Below are positions 34,268 to 45,669 of a stretch of DNA of 64,000 nt, in pieces. The stretch comes from Pseudisothecium myosuroides. Lineage: Eukaryota; Streptophyta; Bryopsida; Hypnales; Lembophyllaceae. Below the pieces are notes generated by a model that saw only the letters and a list, made by a program, of their open reading frames with translations, was not told the DNA's origin and made no database searches. The first letter of the stretch is position 1. Each line of letters begins with the position of its first letter. Position numbers and translations under genes: made by a program. Where the stretch lies: assembly GCA_951799445.1 (NCBI GenBank), contig OX637288.1, forward strand, positions 30,793,288 to 30,857,287. The letters run 5' to 3'.

Positions 34268-34995
34268 TTCAATCAATGGTTAGGAGCAAAAGTTATGTCA
34301 TCCAAACCAAAATTAGGCAAGGGTAGGCAATAACAACAAAAAATTGAATGAATAAAAAATAAAAAATTTATAGATTATATTTTTATTTGTGTAGAAAGAC
34401 TGATTTTATTCACTCTATTTGGATAAGTGATGTAAAAGTTATAGAGCATTTTATTTTGTGGGCAATCTTAGCAAAATTCTTAAAAAAAAATGTATTGCAT
34501 TCATTTTTTAATTCAATTTTCACAATTTAAAAGAGAATACAACATTGTTTAGTTTGCTTTTTAAAACAATCTCACTATTGAAATTATTGTGCTTCAATTC
34601 CCTCTTGGAACAATTAGCAATTTAGTTTTCATTCTATCTTGTACCTACTTTGACATAACTTGATTTCTGAAGCATAAAAGTCAAGAAGGGGGTTTTCAAT
34701 TTTTTTTTAAACTCTCAATTCAATTCTTCAAAATCTGTAGTATAATTTTTTTTAATTAATAGGATTCAAAGCCTTATAATTTTTGCAAACTAGATGGAGA
34801 AAAACTTGTTTTCATCACTTTATCCACTTATATCATGTAATTTATGCAATCAATTTTTTTTAAATATCTTCCAAATATTTTCGTACTAGTCTATTGCTTA
34901 CTCATGTGGTTATAAATACAAAAGAAAAAAATATTCAAAAAAAATTCTTTGCATTGGAAATGGCGTTTTTGAGCCAAAAAAAGGCCTTAGAACTT
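34268..34995 (-). repeat. Decayed family A TTAA element, reverse orientation
   Basis: Shares with the intact reverse copy at 35687 the sequence order: an AGGAGCAAAAGTTATG-type block, a GGCAATAACAACAAAA-type block, a 'laggard' ACAATCTCACTATTG block, and near the right end AAATGGCGTTTTTGAGCC and AAAGGCCTTAG. Neither end keeps an intact CCCC/TTAA terminus. Confidence 0.5.
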
Positions 34996-35559
34996 TAGAG
35001 ATTATGTAAAAGCAAATAAAATAATGAAGACATTTATTCATCATTAATATTTTATCATAGTTTAGTCTAAGTACATCAAACAAGAAACTTCAAATCTCTT
35101 GAACTTAAAGACAAATTATTCAAGAAAATTAAAAACTCAAATTGTTTATCATATATAGTTGATCATTGAAAATTTATAATAGTTTCATTCTAGATTTTTT
35201 TTAATAACTTAAAAATCGAACTTTTTGTTGAAAAATATGCAACAAAACTGTCCTAGGAACCAAAGTGCTATGACCTACAAATGCCTTAAGAAAATTATTC
35301 TAACTTTAGGAAATATCAAGAGGTGAGAATTAACATTAAAGTTACATTGGAGATTTTGACTGCCTCCAATACTCAATATTGCAACATCTCTTGGATGTCG
35401 CTAATAAAAAATACAATGTATTTTTATTGAAATTATTGTCACATTTAGTCAAAAGTATTTGGCACATTGATATGCAATATTAAAAAATCATCCTCAACTT
35501 TCTAAATTGGAAGAAATTAGTCATATTTATGTAGCAAACATAGGGGGAGGAAAGGGCAC

Positions 35560-37130
35560 CATGACCTACTCTAGGATCAAAAAGCAAAAAGAGGGGGGGA
35601 AGAAAAAAAGGAAAAAGGAGGGGGGGAGAGGAAAAATAAATAAAAAAAGAATTGAGCTTTTAAATCAATTAAAAACAAAACTTTAACCCTTAAAGGCCCA
35701 TTGTCCCTTCAAGGGACAAATAGGATTTTAGGCAGGTACCTACACGCTCAATTTTTGTTGTGATTTTTTGAAACTTTTTTTGAAGATAGAAAAACTGATA
35801 AGCTTTGTGGGAGTATAAATTTTTTTTCAATTGATGCCCAGGAACAAAAATTATGCCCAAACAAGCTCAAAATAGGGGAGATAGGCAACAAAAATAAAAT
35901 TGCAAAAATTTGAATTCTTTTTTCTTTTAGATTATATTTTTGTCTATCTAGAAAGCTTTGATTTATTCCATTTGGATTTGTTATGAGAAAGTTATGGGCA
36001 ATCTTGTTTCTTAGGTAAATAGAGCATATTCCTGAAGAATTCATTTTTGAATGCAATTTTAGCAATTCTAAAATAAATAAAAATTCTATATGGTTTATTT
36101 TACTTGCTAGAACAATCTCATTGTCATTGTTGAGATTAGTGCACTTTAATTCCATCTAAAAGATATTAATATTATAGATTTTCCTTCTATCTCGTACCTA
36201 CTCCTACTTAACAAGCTCTTTATAAATGAAATTTAGTTTTTTTTTTTAATTTCTTTTTTCTAGACTCTCAACTCAATTCTCTACTATAAAGATTTAAAGC
36301 TCGAAAATCTGTAATGCAAAAATTTAAAGTTAAAAATGTTCAAAGTCAAAAAGTCTAGTCTTTCAATGTGCTGAAAAACTTGTTTTTTTCACTTGAACGC
36401 AGATATATTGCAATTTGTGCGCTCAAAAATTCTGAAATTTTTTCCATACATTTTTCTACTAATATTCTAATAAGGTGTAAGATCTTATGGTTATATATGC
36501 AAAAAAAACATTTTTCAAGTTTTTTTACTCTTTGCTATAGAAATGGCAGTTTTCATTGTTTTTTGGCAACAAAAAGGCCTTGGGCCTATAGGAGTTAACA
36601 GCAATACCTTAGAGAAGAGAGTTTGACCTCTTGATTCATTATCAATCAAGAGTGTAGAGGCTTTGCATCCTCTATTTATTTATGTATGAAAAGTAAAAGT
36701 TGGATAAAAATAAAATTAAAAATACAATGGTAATATTTGTTCTATTTTGTTTTGTATGTAATGTTGAAATATTCCTAGTTGTGCGCTCATTGGTCATTCT
36801 CTTCATACCATTGGAGAGCTTGACTCGACAAGAGTTGTACTAAAGTTGTATCATTACTTTTGGACATATCATGGACTACGAGCAATTTTTAAGGTCATCA
36901 ATTAAATTAAATTATGAAAAATGGAGTATAGTAGTTTTAAATGTCATTCTTAGCATCGCCAAAATGCTCTCACTGAGTAGAAATGCACCAAAGTTGCTTT
37001 GCACTTTTGGTTCTTAAGTGTGAAAGTTATGGTTTTTCAATTGAATTTTATTTCTATAAATTAAATTAAATTACAATTGAATTATTCAAAAAATTGAAAT
37101 TTAAAAGAATACATAGGAAAAGCATGGAAA
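35560..37130. repeat. Duplicated block, matches 44030-44720
   Basis: A G/A-rich tract (AAAAGCAAAAAGAGGGGGG), then after the inserted TTAA element a stretch with GTATGAAAAGTAAAAGTTGG, ACAATGGTAATATTTGTTCT and TCATTGGTCATTCTCTTCAT, is repeated in order at 44030-44720. The second copy lacks the TTAA element and has TTAT at the corresponding site. Confidence 0.75.
35687..36594 (-). mobile_element. TTAA-type element, family A, copy 3, reverse orientation (908 bp)
   Basis: TTAA flanks at 35683-35686 and 36595-36598. Ends CCCTTAAAGGCCC and GGGCCTATAGGAG are slightly eroded. The interior is the reverse complement of the 44736 and 56584 copies. The duplicated block at 44.2 kb gives the uninterrupted site. 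Confidence 0.85.
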
Positions 37131-37199
37131 ACACTTAGATAAGTGCACAGTGCCACACAAATTGTTTATAAGTCAAACTTAAGAAATTACATTGATCTT

Positions 37200-37491
37200 G
37201 AATTTTTTATGGGCCCCGTTGGAAACGCCGACGCTCCCAATGAGGGGAACGCCGCGGCCCAACGGGAACGGGGAGAGCGGGGAATGGGGGGAACGTAACG
37301 CGGAAACCTAATTTTTCGAACGCCAAGCTCCGACGTACAGCTCGCTTCTTCCCGTGTGTCCATCGCCAAACTCCGACGATCGACGAAGTTGACGAAATTT
37401 CTCGATGTTTGTGTTCAGGGAGCGTCTGATTAGGGTGGCGATTTTCAGAATTGAATTGCGTTGCGACTGGGAGGAATCGAGTTGCTTTCAT
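37200..37491 (+). promoter_or_regulatory. GC-rich promoter/5' leader of the downstream gene
   Basis: An abrupt GC- and CpG-rich stretch (GGGAACGGGGAGAGCGGGGA and neighbours) in AT-rich DNA immediately precedes the gene. A plausible first non-coding exon ends at 37491 with a donor TTTCAT/GTGAGT. No TATA box was identified. Confidence 0.45.
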
Positions 37492-37649
37492 GTGAGTTTT
37501 CTTTAATGGAAGCCAATTATGAGGGAAGCAATTGGTATTTCAAGTCAAGAATTTTATCAGTGTTAAGGATTGTCCTTTGTGATCGAAATTATGCGATTTT
37601 GCTTAGGGTGACTAATTTGCATGATCACGTGTCTTTTGTTTTGGAGCAG

Positions 37650-37885
37650 GGCATCAGAGGTTCCAAGGGATTATGACGGAGCTTGTCTACAAATGTGGTT
37701 ATCTTACAGTCCAGGATTTTCAGCTGCACAAATTGGGCACTCGATATTCTGCGTTCAAATTGCAAGCTGTACAGACAGATCCCTGGTACGGCGATATCAG
37801 GGGGTTTATTGTTTTTGAATTCGAAATTAGTCGGATTTTAGGGCTTTTGAAGTCAATCTTAGGCGGGATTTCGGGCTCTCTGTGA
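37650..37885 (+). CDS. First coding exon of an unrecognised gene (3' limit uncertain)
   Basis: Starts after an acceptor (TTGGAGCAG at 37641-37649). ATG at 37673 opens MTELVYKCGYLTVQDFQLHK, followed by GTRYSAFKLQAVQTDPWYGD. The frame stays open to a TGA at 37883-37885, but the donor is uncertain: GT sites at about 37788 or 37881 do not join cleanly in phase to the next exon. A shortened near-copy lies at 38600-38745. I do not recognise the family. Confidence 0.5.
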
Positions 37886-37943
37886 GGTTTGTGCGCTTGA
37901 GGATTAAGTGTTGATGATTCCGATTAAATTGATGGCCTGCTAG

Positions 37944-38155
37944 GTGCGATCAGTGGCAGCAGAATCGGACCGAGCGTACAATGGAGGACCCATTGAACGG
38001 TATTACTACCAGTTGTCTTCGCTTACACCGCTTGAAGCAGGTCCCTTTGGGTTCGACGTTGGGGAATTACTAGCAGGTGCCAAAGTGGAAGGAAAGTATC
38101 TTAAGCCCGTGATTCTAAGCCGAAATACCTTGGTGTGAAGAAATACGGAGGGCAG
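37944..38155 (+). CDS. Internal exon of the unrecognised gene, with one frameshift
   Basis: Follows an acceptor TGCTAG and ends at the donor GGGCAG/GTATGG. The first phase reads SDRAYNGGPIERYYYQLSSL and PLEAGPFGFDVGELLAGAKV; near 38100-38115 the phase shifts to KPKYLGVKKYGGQ. Only the shifted phase joins in frame with the next exon at 38920. The shift may be a real mutation or an unrecognised splice detail, so the locus may be a pseudogene. Confidence 0.5.
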
Positions 38156-38599
38156 GTATGGAACTGCAGCATTTTTACTTTCATTTAGTTTCCTTTAGGT
38201 TTTCATTTGTTGTGATGGATGATGGAGAGTTTTCTCTTCCAGCTCTGAGACTTTGGTAGCGCTCTCTGGGGAGAGATGGAAACCTTTATCAAAATTTGGA
38301 GCCTCATGCGCTGAAATTTTCCCTTTTTGCCCTATAATTTGGATCTCATTGTTGGAATACCCCAAATCTGCACCAAATCAAGATTTTCTCTTTGATTCCC
38401 TGCATCTCTCGTGCTTATCTGTGGTGATACGAGACTTTTGGTTGAGAAATTGTAGTTCTCGATATGTGCTTGCAGTTTCTCGTGTGAGAGGAGGAGAACT
38501 TTTTTATGTGTTCATTTGGTATGTACGCTGCGAATGTTACTACTCGTGAGGAATTTAGAACCTGGAAAAGCTGAGCTTTCCTGGAAAAGCGAGTTTTCG

Positions 38600-38745
38600 A
38601 TACTAGAGAGAGAGGCGATTTTGCTTAGGGTGACTAATTTGCATGATCACATGTCTTTCATTTTGGAGCAGGGCATCAGAGGTTCCAAGGGATTATGACG
38701 GAGCTTGAATACAAATGCGGTTATCTTACAGTCCAGTAGCGCATT
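38600..38745 (+). pseudogene. Partial duplicate of the first coding exon
   Basis: Repeats 37569-37713 almost exactly, including the intron end GCATGATCAC, the acceptor GGAGCAGGGCATCAGAGG and the start MTELEYKCGYLTVQ, then stops at a TAG where homology ends. It lies inside the intron between the exons ending at 38155 and starting at 38920. It could act as an alternative first exon or be a dead duplicate. Confidence 0.7.
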
Positions 38746-38919
38746 TGTTTCTGTTTCTGGTACAATGGACAGATTGCAGTTTGGCTGGTGCTCTCAATTT
38801 AGGTGAACGATGCCAACTAAGTTCACCAGTGCTGACAGTGAGATTCTGTAGTATTCTGAACCTGAGATCGTTAATGGTGTTGTTGAATCATGATCAGATA
38901 CTTCGTTGGACTTTTGCAG

Positions 38920-38986
38920 GTGTACTTGGACAGAACCACAACGATGTCCACTCAAGAGAGAAAGGCAAGCCTTGGCGAATTTTATG
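38920..38986 (+). CDS. Exon of the unrecognised gene
   Basis: Acceptor CTTTTGCAG before 38920 and donor TTTATG/GTGCGG after 38986. It reads YLDRTTTMSTQERKASLGEF and joins in phase to both the previous exon (phase 0) and the next (one base carried over). Confidence 0.6.
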
Positions 38987-39201
38987 GTGCGGTTTTCCTC
39001 TTGTAACCTTGTCATTGTTGCAAGTTCTTACTTTTTGGAATGACATTGGTTGCACGTTTATAAGAAACTCCCTTTTTTTAGGGCACAGCAAAAAAAAGTA
39101 CTTTTGAGTGGCACACCATTGTGCAATTTTGCTTGCACTTCACATTATGAAAGCTCATTCACCAGTGTTGGTTTTTTGATGCTGGTGTCACATTTTCCCA
39201 G

Positions 39202-39275
39202 GGCACATATACCCCTCTTCCCAGCAACTGCAGGCAGGGATGACTGGGGTGGAGGATACTGCTCCTAGACAAACG
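39202..39275 (+). CDS. Exon of the unrecognised gene
   Basis: Acceptor CATTTTCCCAG ends at 39201; donor AAACG/GTATG after 39275. It reads HIYPSSQQLQAGMTGVEDTA. The split Gly codon with the previous exon is restored, and the exon ends in phase 0. Confidence 0.6.
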
Positions 39276-39404
39276 GTATGTAACTCTCCTTCATGTGGAA
39301 AACGCTTGTCCGTTATAATCCCGGTGTAAAACCAGGTCTGAAGTGTAGCTTTTTCTTATCGTTGGAATTGTCTTCTTTCTAATCTTAGTCTGTTTTATAT
39401 GCAG

Positions 39405-39434
39405 CTTGGCAATGATGGATGGAAAAGAGTGTTG
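39405..39434 (+). CDS. 30-base microexon of the unrecognised gene
   Basis: Acceptor TTATATGCAG and donor GTGTTG/GTGAGA frame ten codons reading LGNDGWKRVL. It joins in phase 0 on both sides. Confidence 0.55.
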
Positions 39435-39610
39435 GTGAGAATCTTCTCAAACTTCTCCACTTGAGTATGTTTCCTGCAATGGTTTCATAATTTTGATTGT
39501 TTTAAGTGTTTTACCCCCTCCATTGTTGTGTTCTATTAATGAATTTCAGACCTTTCCTTAGATCCAAATTTTGTGAGATTAAGGCTGTTAAACGTGCTTG
39601 TTGAATGCAG

Positions 39611-39728
39611 GAGCTACGAGACATGGCAATTGCTGAAAATGTTAAAGGAAAGCATTTTTTCATGGAATCAGACTTGAAGGGTGAAGTCCTCAAGTTGGAT
39701 TATACTGGGAAATCAGTCTCGACTCTAA
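39611..39728 (+). CDS. Exon of the unrecognised gene
   Basis: Acceptor TTGAATGCAG, donor CTCTAA/GTGACT. It reads ELRDMAIAENVKGKHFFMES then DLKGEVLKLDYTGKSVSTL. One base is carried to the last exon, completing a Ser codon. Confidence 0.6.
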
Positions 39729-39859
39729 GTGACTTCATCGTGATTCATTATTATGCACTGTTGCAGAAAACCCATAATCGTTTCGTACTCCATTGCTTAA
39801 GAGCCTTCTCTTTTTGTGGTTTACATATGTGGTTATCCCTAATCTGTTTATGCAACCAG

Positions 39860-39927
39860 GTTCTGTGTCATCTTGGTCGAATCAACGAGGTCCGCCTTGG
39901 TCGAAATCGAGTCTTCACGCTGATTAG
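39860..39927 (+). CDS. Last coding exon of the unrecognised gene
   Basis: Acceptor TGCAACCAG; it reads SSVSSWSNQRGPPWSKSSLH and stops at TAG (39925-39927). The six exons from 37944 give a coherent C-terminal protein of roughly 180 residues ending in a Ser/Trp/Pro-rich tail. No known domain is recognised. Lys/Gly content and short regular introns (130-220 bp) argue for a host gene rather than a transposon. The 3' UTR probably extends to about 40260. Confidence 0.6.
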
Positions 39928-40259
39928 AAGTTGATTCAAGGAGTGATGGTGATGTGTACCGCAGAGGGAATCATTTATGAATAGCAGGGACTCACAAGGC
40001 TTATCTACATTATGCCAGCTAAATGATTATCCTATTAGAAAAAACAGCCCCAGCTCTAATGTAAAAACCTAACCCTGTTACTATTGACAAGGTTTTTGTT
40101 AGAAACTGCATCAAATGGCATTACAATTGGTAAGATTTGAGGTGACTATGTTTTGTAAGAGACAGAGGAGGGGTTCTGTATGTACTAGGCCTACGTATAA
40201 CTATCAGTTTGATTACAATTATCGATTGGCTTTGTAATTTATTTGAGACTAATGTGAAT

Positions 40260-40985
40260 TTTTTCCATACCTGGAGTTACAGATTCTTATAATCCAATGA
40301 TTGAATACTTTTCTATAAATACAATTAAGTGAGATTTTCTCTTTCTGGACTAGAATGTTGCCTATACTATTCAAGGCACATACTTCCTATTCAGCATGCT
40401 CACCCTGTGAAATTCAAAACCGAAATCTAATTTTTTTATGAGAATGATCCGTATGGTTATTCACTACAATTTTCAAGTCTTCCACTTAATTTAGTCATGT
40501 GGAATTCAGGGATTTGTTGACTAGAGAAAATAAGAAAATCATACTTAGACTTCTGTTTACAAAGTAATTATCAACTAAACATGTTAATTTTTAAGAAATG
40601 TTTATTGCTACTATAAATTCAATAAGACACTTCTATGAGACATTCTAAATATAATATTATATAGTACATAAAGGTGAAAATCAAAATGGGTTTCAAGTAA
40701 GCATTTTTTTTTTTGCAAGTTGTATTGTGACACCTTATGATGATGAAATTATGTAGCAATTGCTCAAGATAATCTATCCAAAATTTCCACAATATTTCTA
40801 AAATTTCTTACAAAATTTTTGAAATTTGATTGCTTCCAACATCTATTAAACTTTTACATTTAAGAAATCAATTAAATTGTACCAAATCTTATACAGAATC
40901 TTCCACATGCATAAGGTATTTCAAAGATAGTCTATGCTTGTAATTGAGAGCCAACTACTTTGAACTTCAACAATTCCTACTTTAA
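40260..40985. other. AT-rich intergenic DNA, nothing recognised
   Basis: No coding frame, repeat array or paired termini seen. The sequence is AT-rich and unordered. Confidence 0.55.
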
Positions 40986-41290
40986 CCCCTAAAGTTCCTT
41001 GACTATGTTTTCACCAAAAACGCTCCAAAACTGCCATTTCTATTACAAGTACCAAATTTTAGAAAAAAAACATTTTTGGACGCATATAACCATAGGATCT
41101 TATAGTATGCTAGTTTTAGATGTGGAAAAAAAATTCAGAATTTTCTACCATGCGGATTGGAAGATATTAGCATTTAAAGTAGCAAAAATTCTTTTTTTGT
41201 CCCTGCAAAAAACAAGGCAGCTACACTTCACAAGGTCACATTTGTATGCAAAAATGTCCAAAATGGTGGTGTTTCTTTGAATTCTTTTTT
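40986..41290 (+). mobile_element. Truncated family A TTAA element
   Basis: TTAA at 40982-40985 followed by CCCCTAAAGTTCC and the family A start (AACGCTCCAAAACTGCCATT, then CATATAACCATAGGATCTTA). Similarity fades after about 41200 and no matching right end is found, so the copy is truncated or rearranged. Confidence 0.65.
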
Positions 41291-41849
41291 CTAAACAAGT
41301 TGGCTAAATGCTTAAAAAATTTCAAATCATTTGGAATTGTACAACATATAGGAAAAAATAGTAAGTAGGAAGAAGTAGAGAATGATTCATAATACAAAAT
41401 TGTTAAGAATTTCATTATGGAATTGAAAAATGCCAATCCAATGGTTTTAATGTTGTTATAAACAATCTACATCCTAAAATTTTATATTTTAATGGTAGAC
41501 TCTACATTGTCTACCACTATGTATGTAATACTACAATTAGATATAAAGACTTAATATGTGTGTGTAAATATTACAATTAGTAGCATGTGTAAGGTAAAAG
41601 AGATGCAAAGTATTTTATGAGTCAAATAGATTTAGACATTAAGCATTTGTTTCAAATAGTCTAAAGATAGTTTATATTGTTGCACCTATTTTGTTATTTT
41701 CAATGTTTTAGAGATAAAAAATATTTAATAAAAAAATAATAATCTTTATTATGAATCCAATTTTCTTCAATATATAATATCTTAGTTGATTCTCGAGGGC
41801 CCACACGTCTTGTTTTAAATAATAACAACAAAATCTTTGAATTAAAGAA

Positions 41850-42800
41850 GAAATAAGTTTTAAATTCAATTCATAAATTAGTTTAATATTCTCTAAATAA
41901 TTAAATAAATCTTTAATATGATTTAACCCCTAAAGGACCAACATATTTTGAAGCAGTTTTGGACATTTATATGTTTTTTTACCTTCATTGTATACAAAAT
42001 AAAACTCCTCATAACTTTTACTTCATTATTTGGAATTGAATGATTTAATTTTTTTGAGTAAGTATTAATTAATCTATAAAATTTCAAAAGAATAAATAAT
42101 ATTTTTTTTAAATATATTTTTTGTTGCCTAGTGTGACATTGAAATCAAGAAGATCCTTCAAACTTTTGCAATATTTATCATAATGACATGAAACAAAGCT
42201 TCACATGTAGATTATAATGAGTAGCATCCATTTTAAGAAAATCATGCAAAAATTCCAAATTATAAAGTCAATAGAGGCTGCCCAAATTCTTAGAAAGTCC
42301 AAAGTGGGTTCTTTGGTCCTATAGGGGTTAAAAATACAAAAATTAAACATTGTAAGCAATATTCAATGCTCTATATATATTTTTCCATTTAATGATAAAT
42401 ATTCTTTTTTTTAAATATTATTATTAGGATATTTGAAAATTAAAATAAATTATTAAATCATTTAGCATTATTGAAAAAAAATCAATAATAATAAATTGAT
42501 TATAAATTCTATATAGCAAATGAAATTATCTAAAATGAAATGAAAATAAAAGAAATTCATAGAGTAAGTGAAGGAAATATAAAATGATTGAAAAACAATA
42601 TTGTCATTTTATTCATATAAAAGAAAAAAAATGTGTTTAAATAAGAACATACATAAATGAAAACTAATGCTTTGTAAAAAGCGTGAATATGATAACTAAA
42701 TTCTCTAAATCTTCATAGTTTTACATTTATGATATGTTTATATATTAAATGAAGTCCTTATAAATTCAAACTTGAGTGCATATACTATCTACTACATTTT
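41850..42800. repeat. Duplicated block, matches 45670-46225
   Basis: Shared phrases in the same order are AGTTTTAAATTCAATT, AAATAATTAAATAAATCTTT, GATATTTGAAAATTAAAATA, AATTGATTATAAATTCTATA and TATCTACTACATTTT. Each copy carries a TTAA element where the other has the plain TTAA site. Confidence 0.85.
41927..42327 (+). mobile_element. TTAA-type element, family B, copy 2 (401 bp)
   Basis: Flanked by TTAA at 41923-41926 and 42328-42331; ends CCCCTAAAGGACCA and TGGTCCTATAGGGG. The paralogous block near 45747 has a single TTAA (CATGATTTAAGAATAC) at the same place, showing exact TTAA duplication. It is an internally deleted relative of the 902-bp copy. Confidence 0.92.
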
Positions 42801-43257
42801 TAGGCAAATGTCAAGCAAACAATGGAAGTTAATAAATTAAATCAAATTCATTACAAGTACGTAGTCAATCGCGTAGTCTTGTATAATGTCAAAGTGAAAG
42901 GTCATTCTTCACTGGCAATGTAAGATTGTTGTCTGCACCTCTGTCTTGCTGCATTTTTTGTGCTTTATTAGTGTACAGGCATTCTACTAACATTACATTT
43001 GCCTTTACGGCTGAAAATTTAACCAATAATCCATCTTTGCAGAGGCAATGAAGCTTTATTCCTTACCATCACTGGCTTGCAATTTCATAGTGTTTGATCT
43101 CCTCTAATTGATTGGGGACCCATTTCAAGAAACGAATTGTGTGAAGAAGATGAGGATCACTTCAAAGTCATTTTGTTTGTTGTGCTCGTTTCTCTTCATT
43201 GTCCAACCTTTGGCTTGGTTGTTTTGTATTTTTTTAATGCATTGGTTCTTCCATTTG

Positions 43258-43295
43258 TTAAATAAATAAATAAATAAATAAATAAGTAAATAAAT
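43258..43295. repeat. (AAAT)n microsatellite
   Basis: Eight or nine AAAT tetramers with one interruption. Confidence 0.9.
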
Positions 43296-43299
43296 AATA

Positions 43300-44020
43300 T
43301 TTTGTTATATAATTTAATGCAATAAATGCCAAGTATTGAGGCAACAATGCCACCGCGGTTGGTCAAAGAAAGATTACAACCTATAATCTTTTTCATTCAA
43401 TGTGAATTCTTCGATCAACAAAAATCAGTTTGAGATTTGGAGAAATAATTTGACATTGTGTTTCCAAAAACAAAAGTTATGTAATCCATAATGTAATCAA
43501 ATTTATAAAAGGTTTATGAACAAATTCATAGGAGCTTTGTTAGACGACAGATAACTTGGTCAAACCTATATTTCAATCCTTGTCTCTAAAAATATAAAGA
43601 TTCCCTTCTTTGACTATTATAATCTTTTCAATGGTACGGTCAAAGGATGTGTCCCTTTCTATAGAGCTCAAGACCTATTTTAACTACCACTTGGTACGTA
43701 CGGTCATTTTACGTGAATTTCTTTTTAGGTGATAGTTTGATTGGAATGAATTCCAAAGGGTGTGGATCTTAGTAAACTTGCGCTGGGCGCTCAGGGATTA
43801 AACCAATACCGGTATCTAACCACTGGAATCTAAACCAATACCGATATTGGCTACGAATGTTCACATTCAATAACTAAAAATCCCAAGTTGAATTGATATT
43901 GATGAACAAAAGCAACAACACTAATCAGTACATTCAACATGATTGAGAAACCACCCAATTATTCATCACTTTAAAGATTTTGGCATACTTTAGCCTGTTT
44001 GAGAGTGAGACCCCATGGGA
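43300..44020. other. Intergenic DNA, only a short palindrome
   Basis: No coding frame supported. A short duplicated phrase AACCAATACCG(G/A)TAT occurs twice at about 43803-43850. Confidence 0.5.
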
Positions 44021-44029
44021 AGGGGTCTT

Positions 44030-44720
44030 CCAGGACCTACTCTAAGATAAAAAGGCAAAAAGAGGGGGAGGGGGAGGAAAAAAAGGAAAAAGAGAGGGGA
44101 GAAGAAAAAAAGAAAAAATAGAAAAAAAATAAGACAGGAGTTTTTTAATCAATTAAAAATCAATTAAGAACAAAACTTTATCATTAATTCCTCAAAAAAA
44201 AAAGTTTCACCTCTTAATTCAGGCTTTACATCCTTTGTATTTACTTATGTATGCAAAGTAAAAGTTGAATAAAAGTAAAAATAAAAATACAATGATAACA
44301 TTTGTTCTAGTTTGTTTTGTATGTAACATTGAGATATCCCTGGCTGTGAGCTCACCGGTCATTCTCTTTAAACCATTGGAGAGCATGACTCAACAAGGGT
44401 TATATTAAAGTTGTATAATTGCTTTTGGACATACGATGGATTTGTGAGCAATTTTTAAGACCATAAATCGAATTAAATTATGCAAAATGGAGTATAGGAG
44501 TTTTTGGTGTTTAGGGTTGGCATTGCAAAAAAGCTCTCAATGAGTGGAAATGCACCAAAGTTGTTTTGCACAGTTTTGGGTTCTTAAGTGTAAAAGTTAT
44601 GGGTTTTCAATTGAATTTTGTTTCTATAAATTAAATTAAATTATGGATATATTATTCTAAGAATTAAAAATTAAAAGAATACATAGATAAATCATGAATT
44701 TAAAAAAGAGAATAACAAAG
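44030..44720. repeat. Duplicated block, partner of 35560-37130 (empty of the TTAA element)
   Basis: Same order of G/A-rich tract and AT-rich phrases as 35560-37130. Where the partner carries the 908-bp TTAA element, this copy reads AACAAAACTTTATCATTAAT. Confidence 0.75.
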
Positions 44721-44735
44721 ATAAATTGTATTTAA

Positions 44736-45668
44736 CCCCTAAAGGCCCAAGGTCTTTTTTCTGCCAAAAAACACTGAAAACTGCCATTTCTATAGCAAAA
44801 AGTAAAAAAAAATTAAAACTGTTTTTTTTTCACATCTAACCGTAGGATCTTACACCTAGTTGGTATGAGAAGGTGTGGAAAAAATTTCAAAATTTTTGAC
44901 CGCACAGATTGCAAGATATCTGTGTTTAAAGTGGAAAAAACAAGTTTTTCAGCACATTGCGGGACCAGATTTTTTGACTTTTAAACATTTTTAACTTAAA
45001 ATTTTTGCACTACAGCATTTTGAGCTTTAAATCTTTATAGTGGAGAATTGAGTTGAGAGTCTAGGGGAAAAAAAAATTCAAAAAAACTTAATTATCATTC
45101 TTAAAAAAATTGTTAAGTAGAAGTAGGTACAAGATAGAAGGAAAATCTAAAATATTCATATATTTTAGATGGAATTAAAATGCACTAATCCCAATGGTGA
45201 GATTATTCTAGCAAGTAAACTAAACCATTCCAAAAAAAAAAATTGAAAAATTACAAAAAATGCATTCCAAAATGAATCCTACAAGTTATTTTTTTCAAGA
45301 AGATGCTCTAACTGCCCGAAAAACAAGAATGTCTATAACTTCCTCATAACAAATCCAAATGAAATGAATCAAAGCTTTCCAGATAGACAAAAATATAATC
45401 TATGAGAAAAAAAATATTTTAAAAAAAAATTCAAATTTTTGTCCATTTTTTTTTTGCTGCCCGGGCTGCCCCCCGTCCCCTGTTTTCAGCTTATTTGGTC
45501 ATAACTTTTTTTCCCGGGCACCGATTGAGAAAACAATTATATTCCCACAAAGCTTATCAGTTTTTCTATCTCCAAAAAAAATTTCAAAAAATCAGAACAC
45601 AATTTCAGCCCGTAGGTACTTGCCCAAAAACGCATTTGTCCCCCGAAGGGACAACAAACTTTTAGGGG
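44736..45668 (+). mobile_element. TTAA-type element, family A, copy 4 (933 bp)
   Basis: TTAA flanks at 44732-44735 and 45669-45672. Ends CCCCTAAAGGCCCAAGG and a CTTTTAGGGG right end. The corresponding position in the duplicate block (about 41845-41855, TTGAATTAAAGAAG) is uninterrupted. It is the same length as the copy at 56584. No coding frame. Confidence 0.9.
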
Positions 45669-45669
45669 T

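Noticed and set aside
40030..40065. A tiny CATTAG element (TATTAGAAAAAACAGCCCC to CTCTAATG)
   Set aside because: The similarity is limited to about 15 bases at each end and could be chance in the 3' UTR region.
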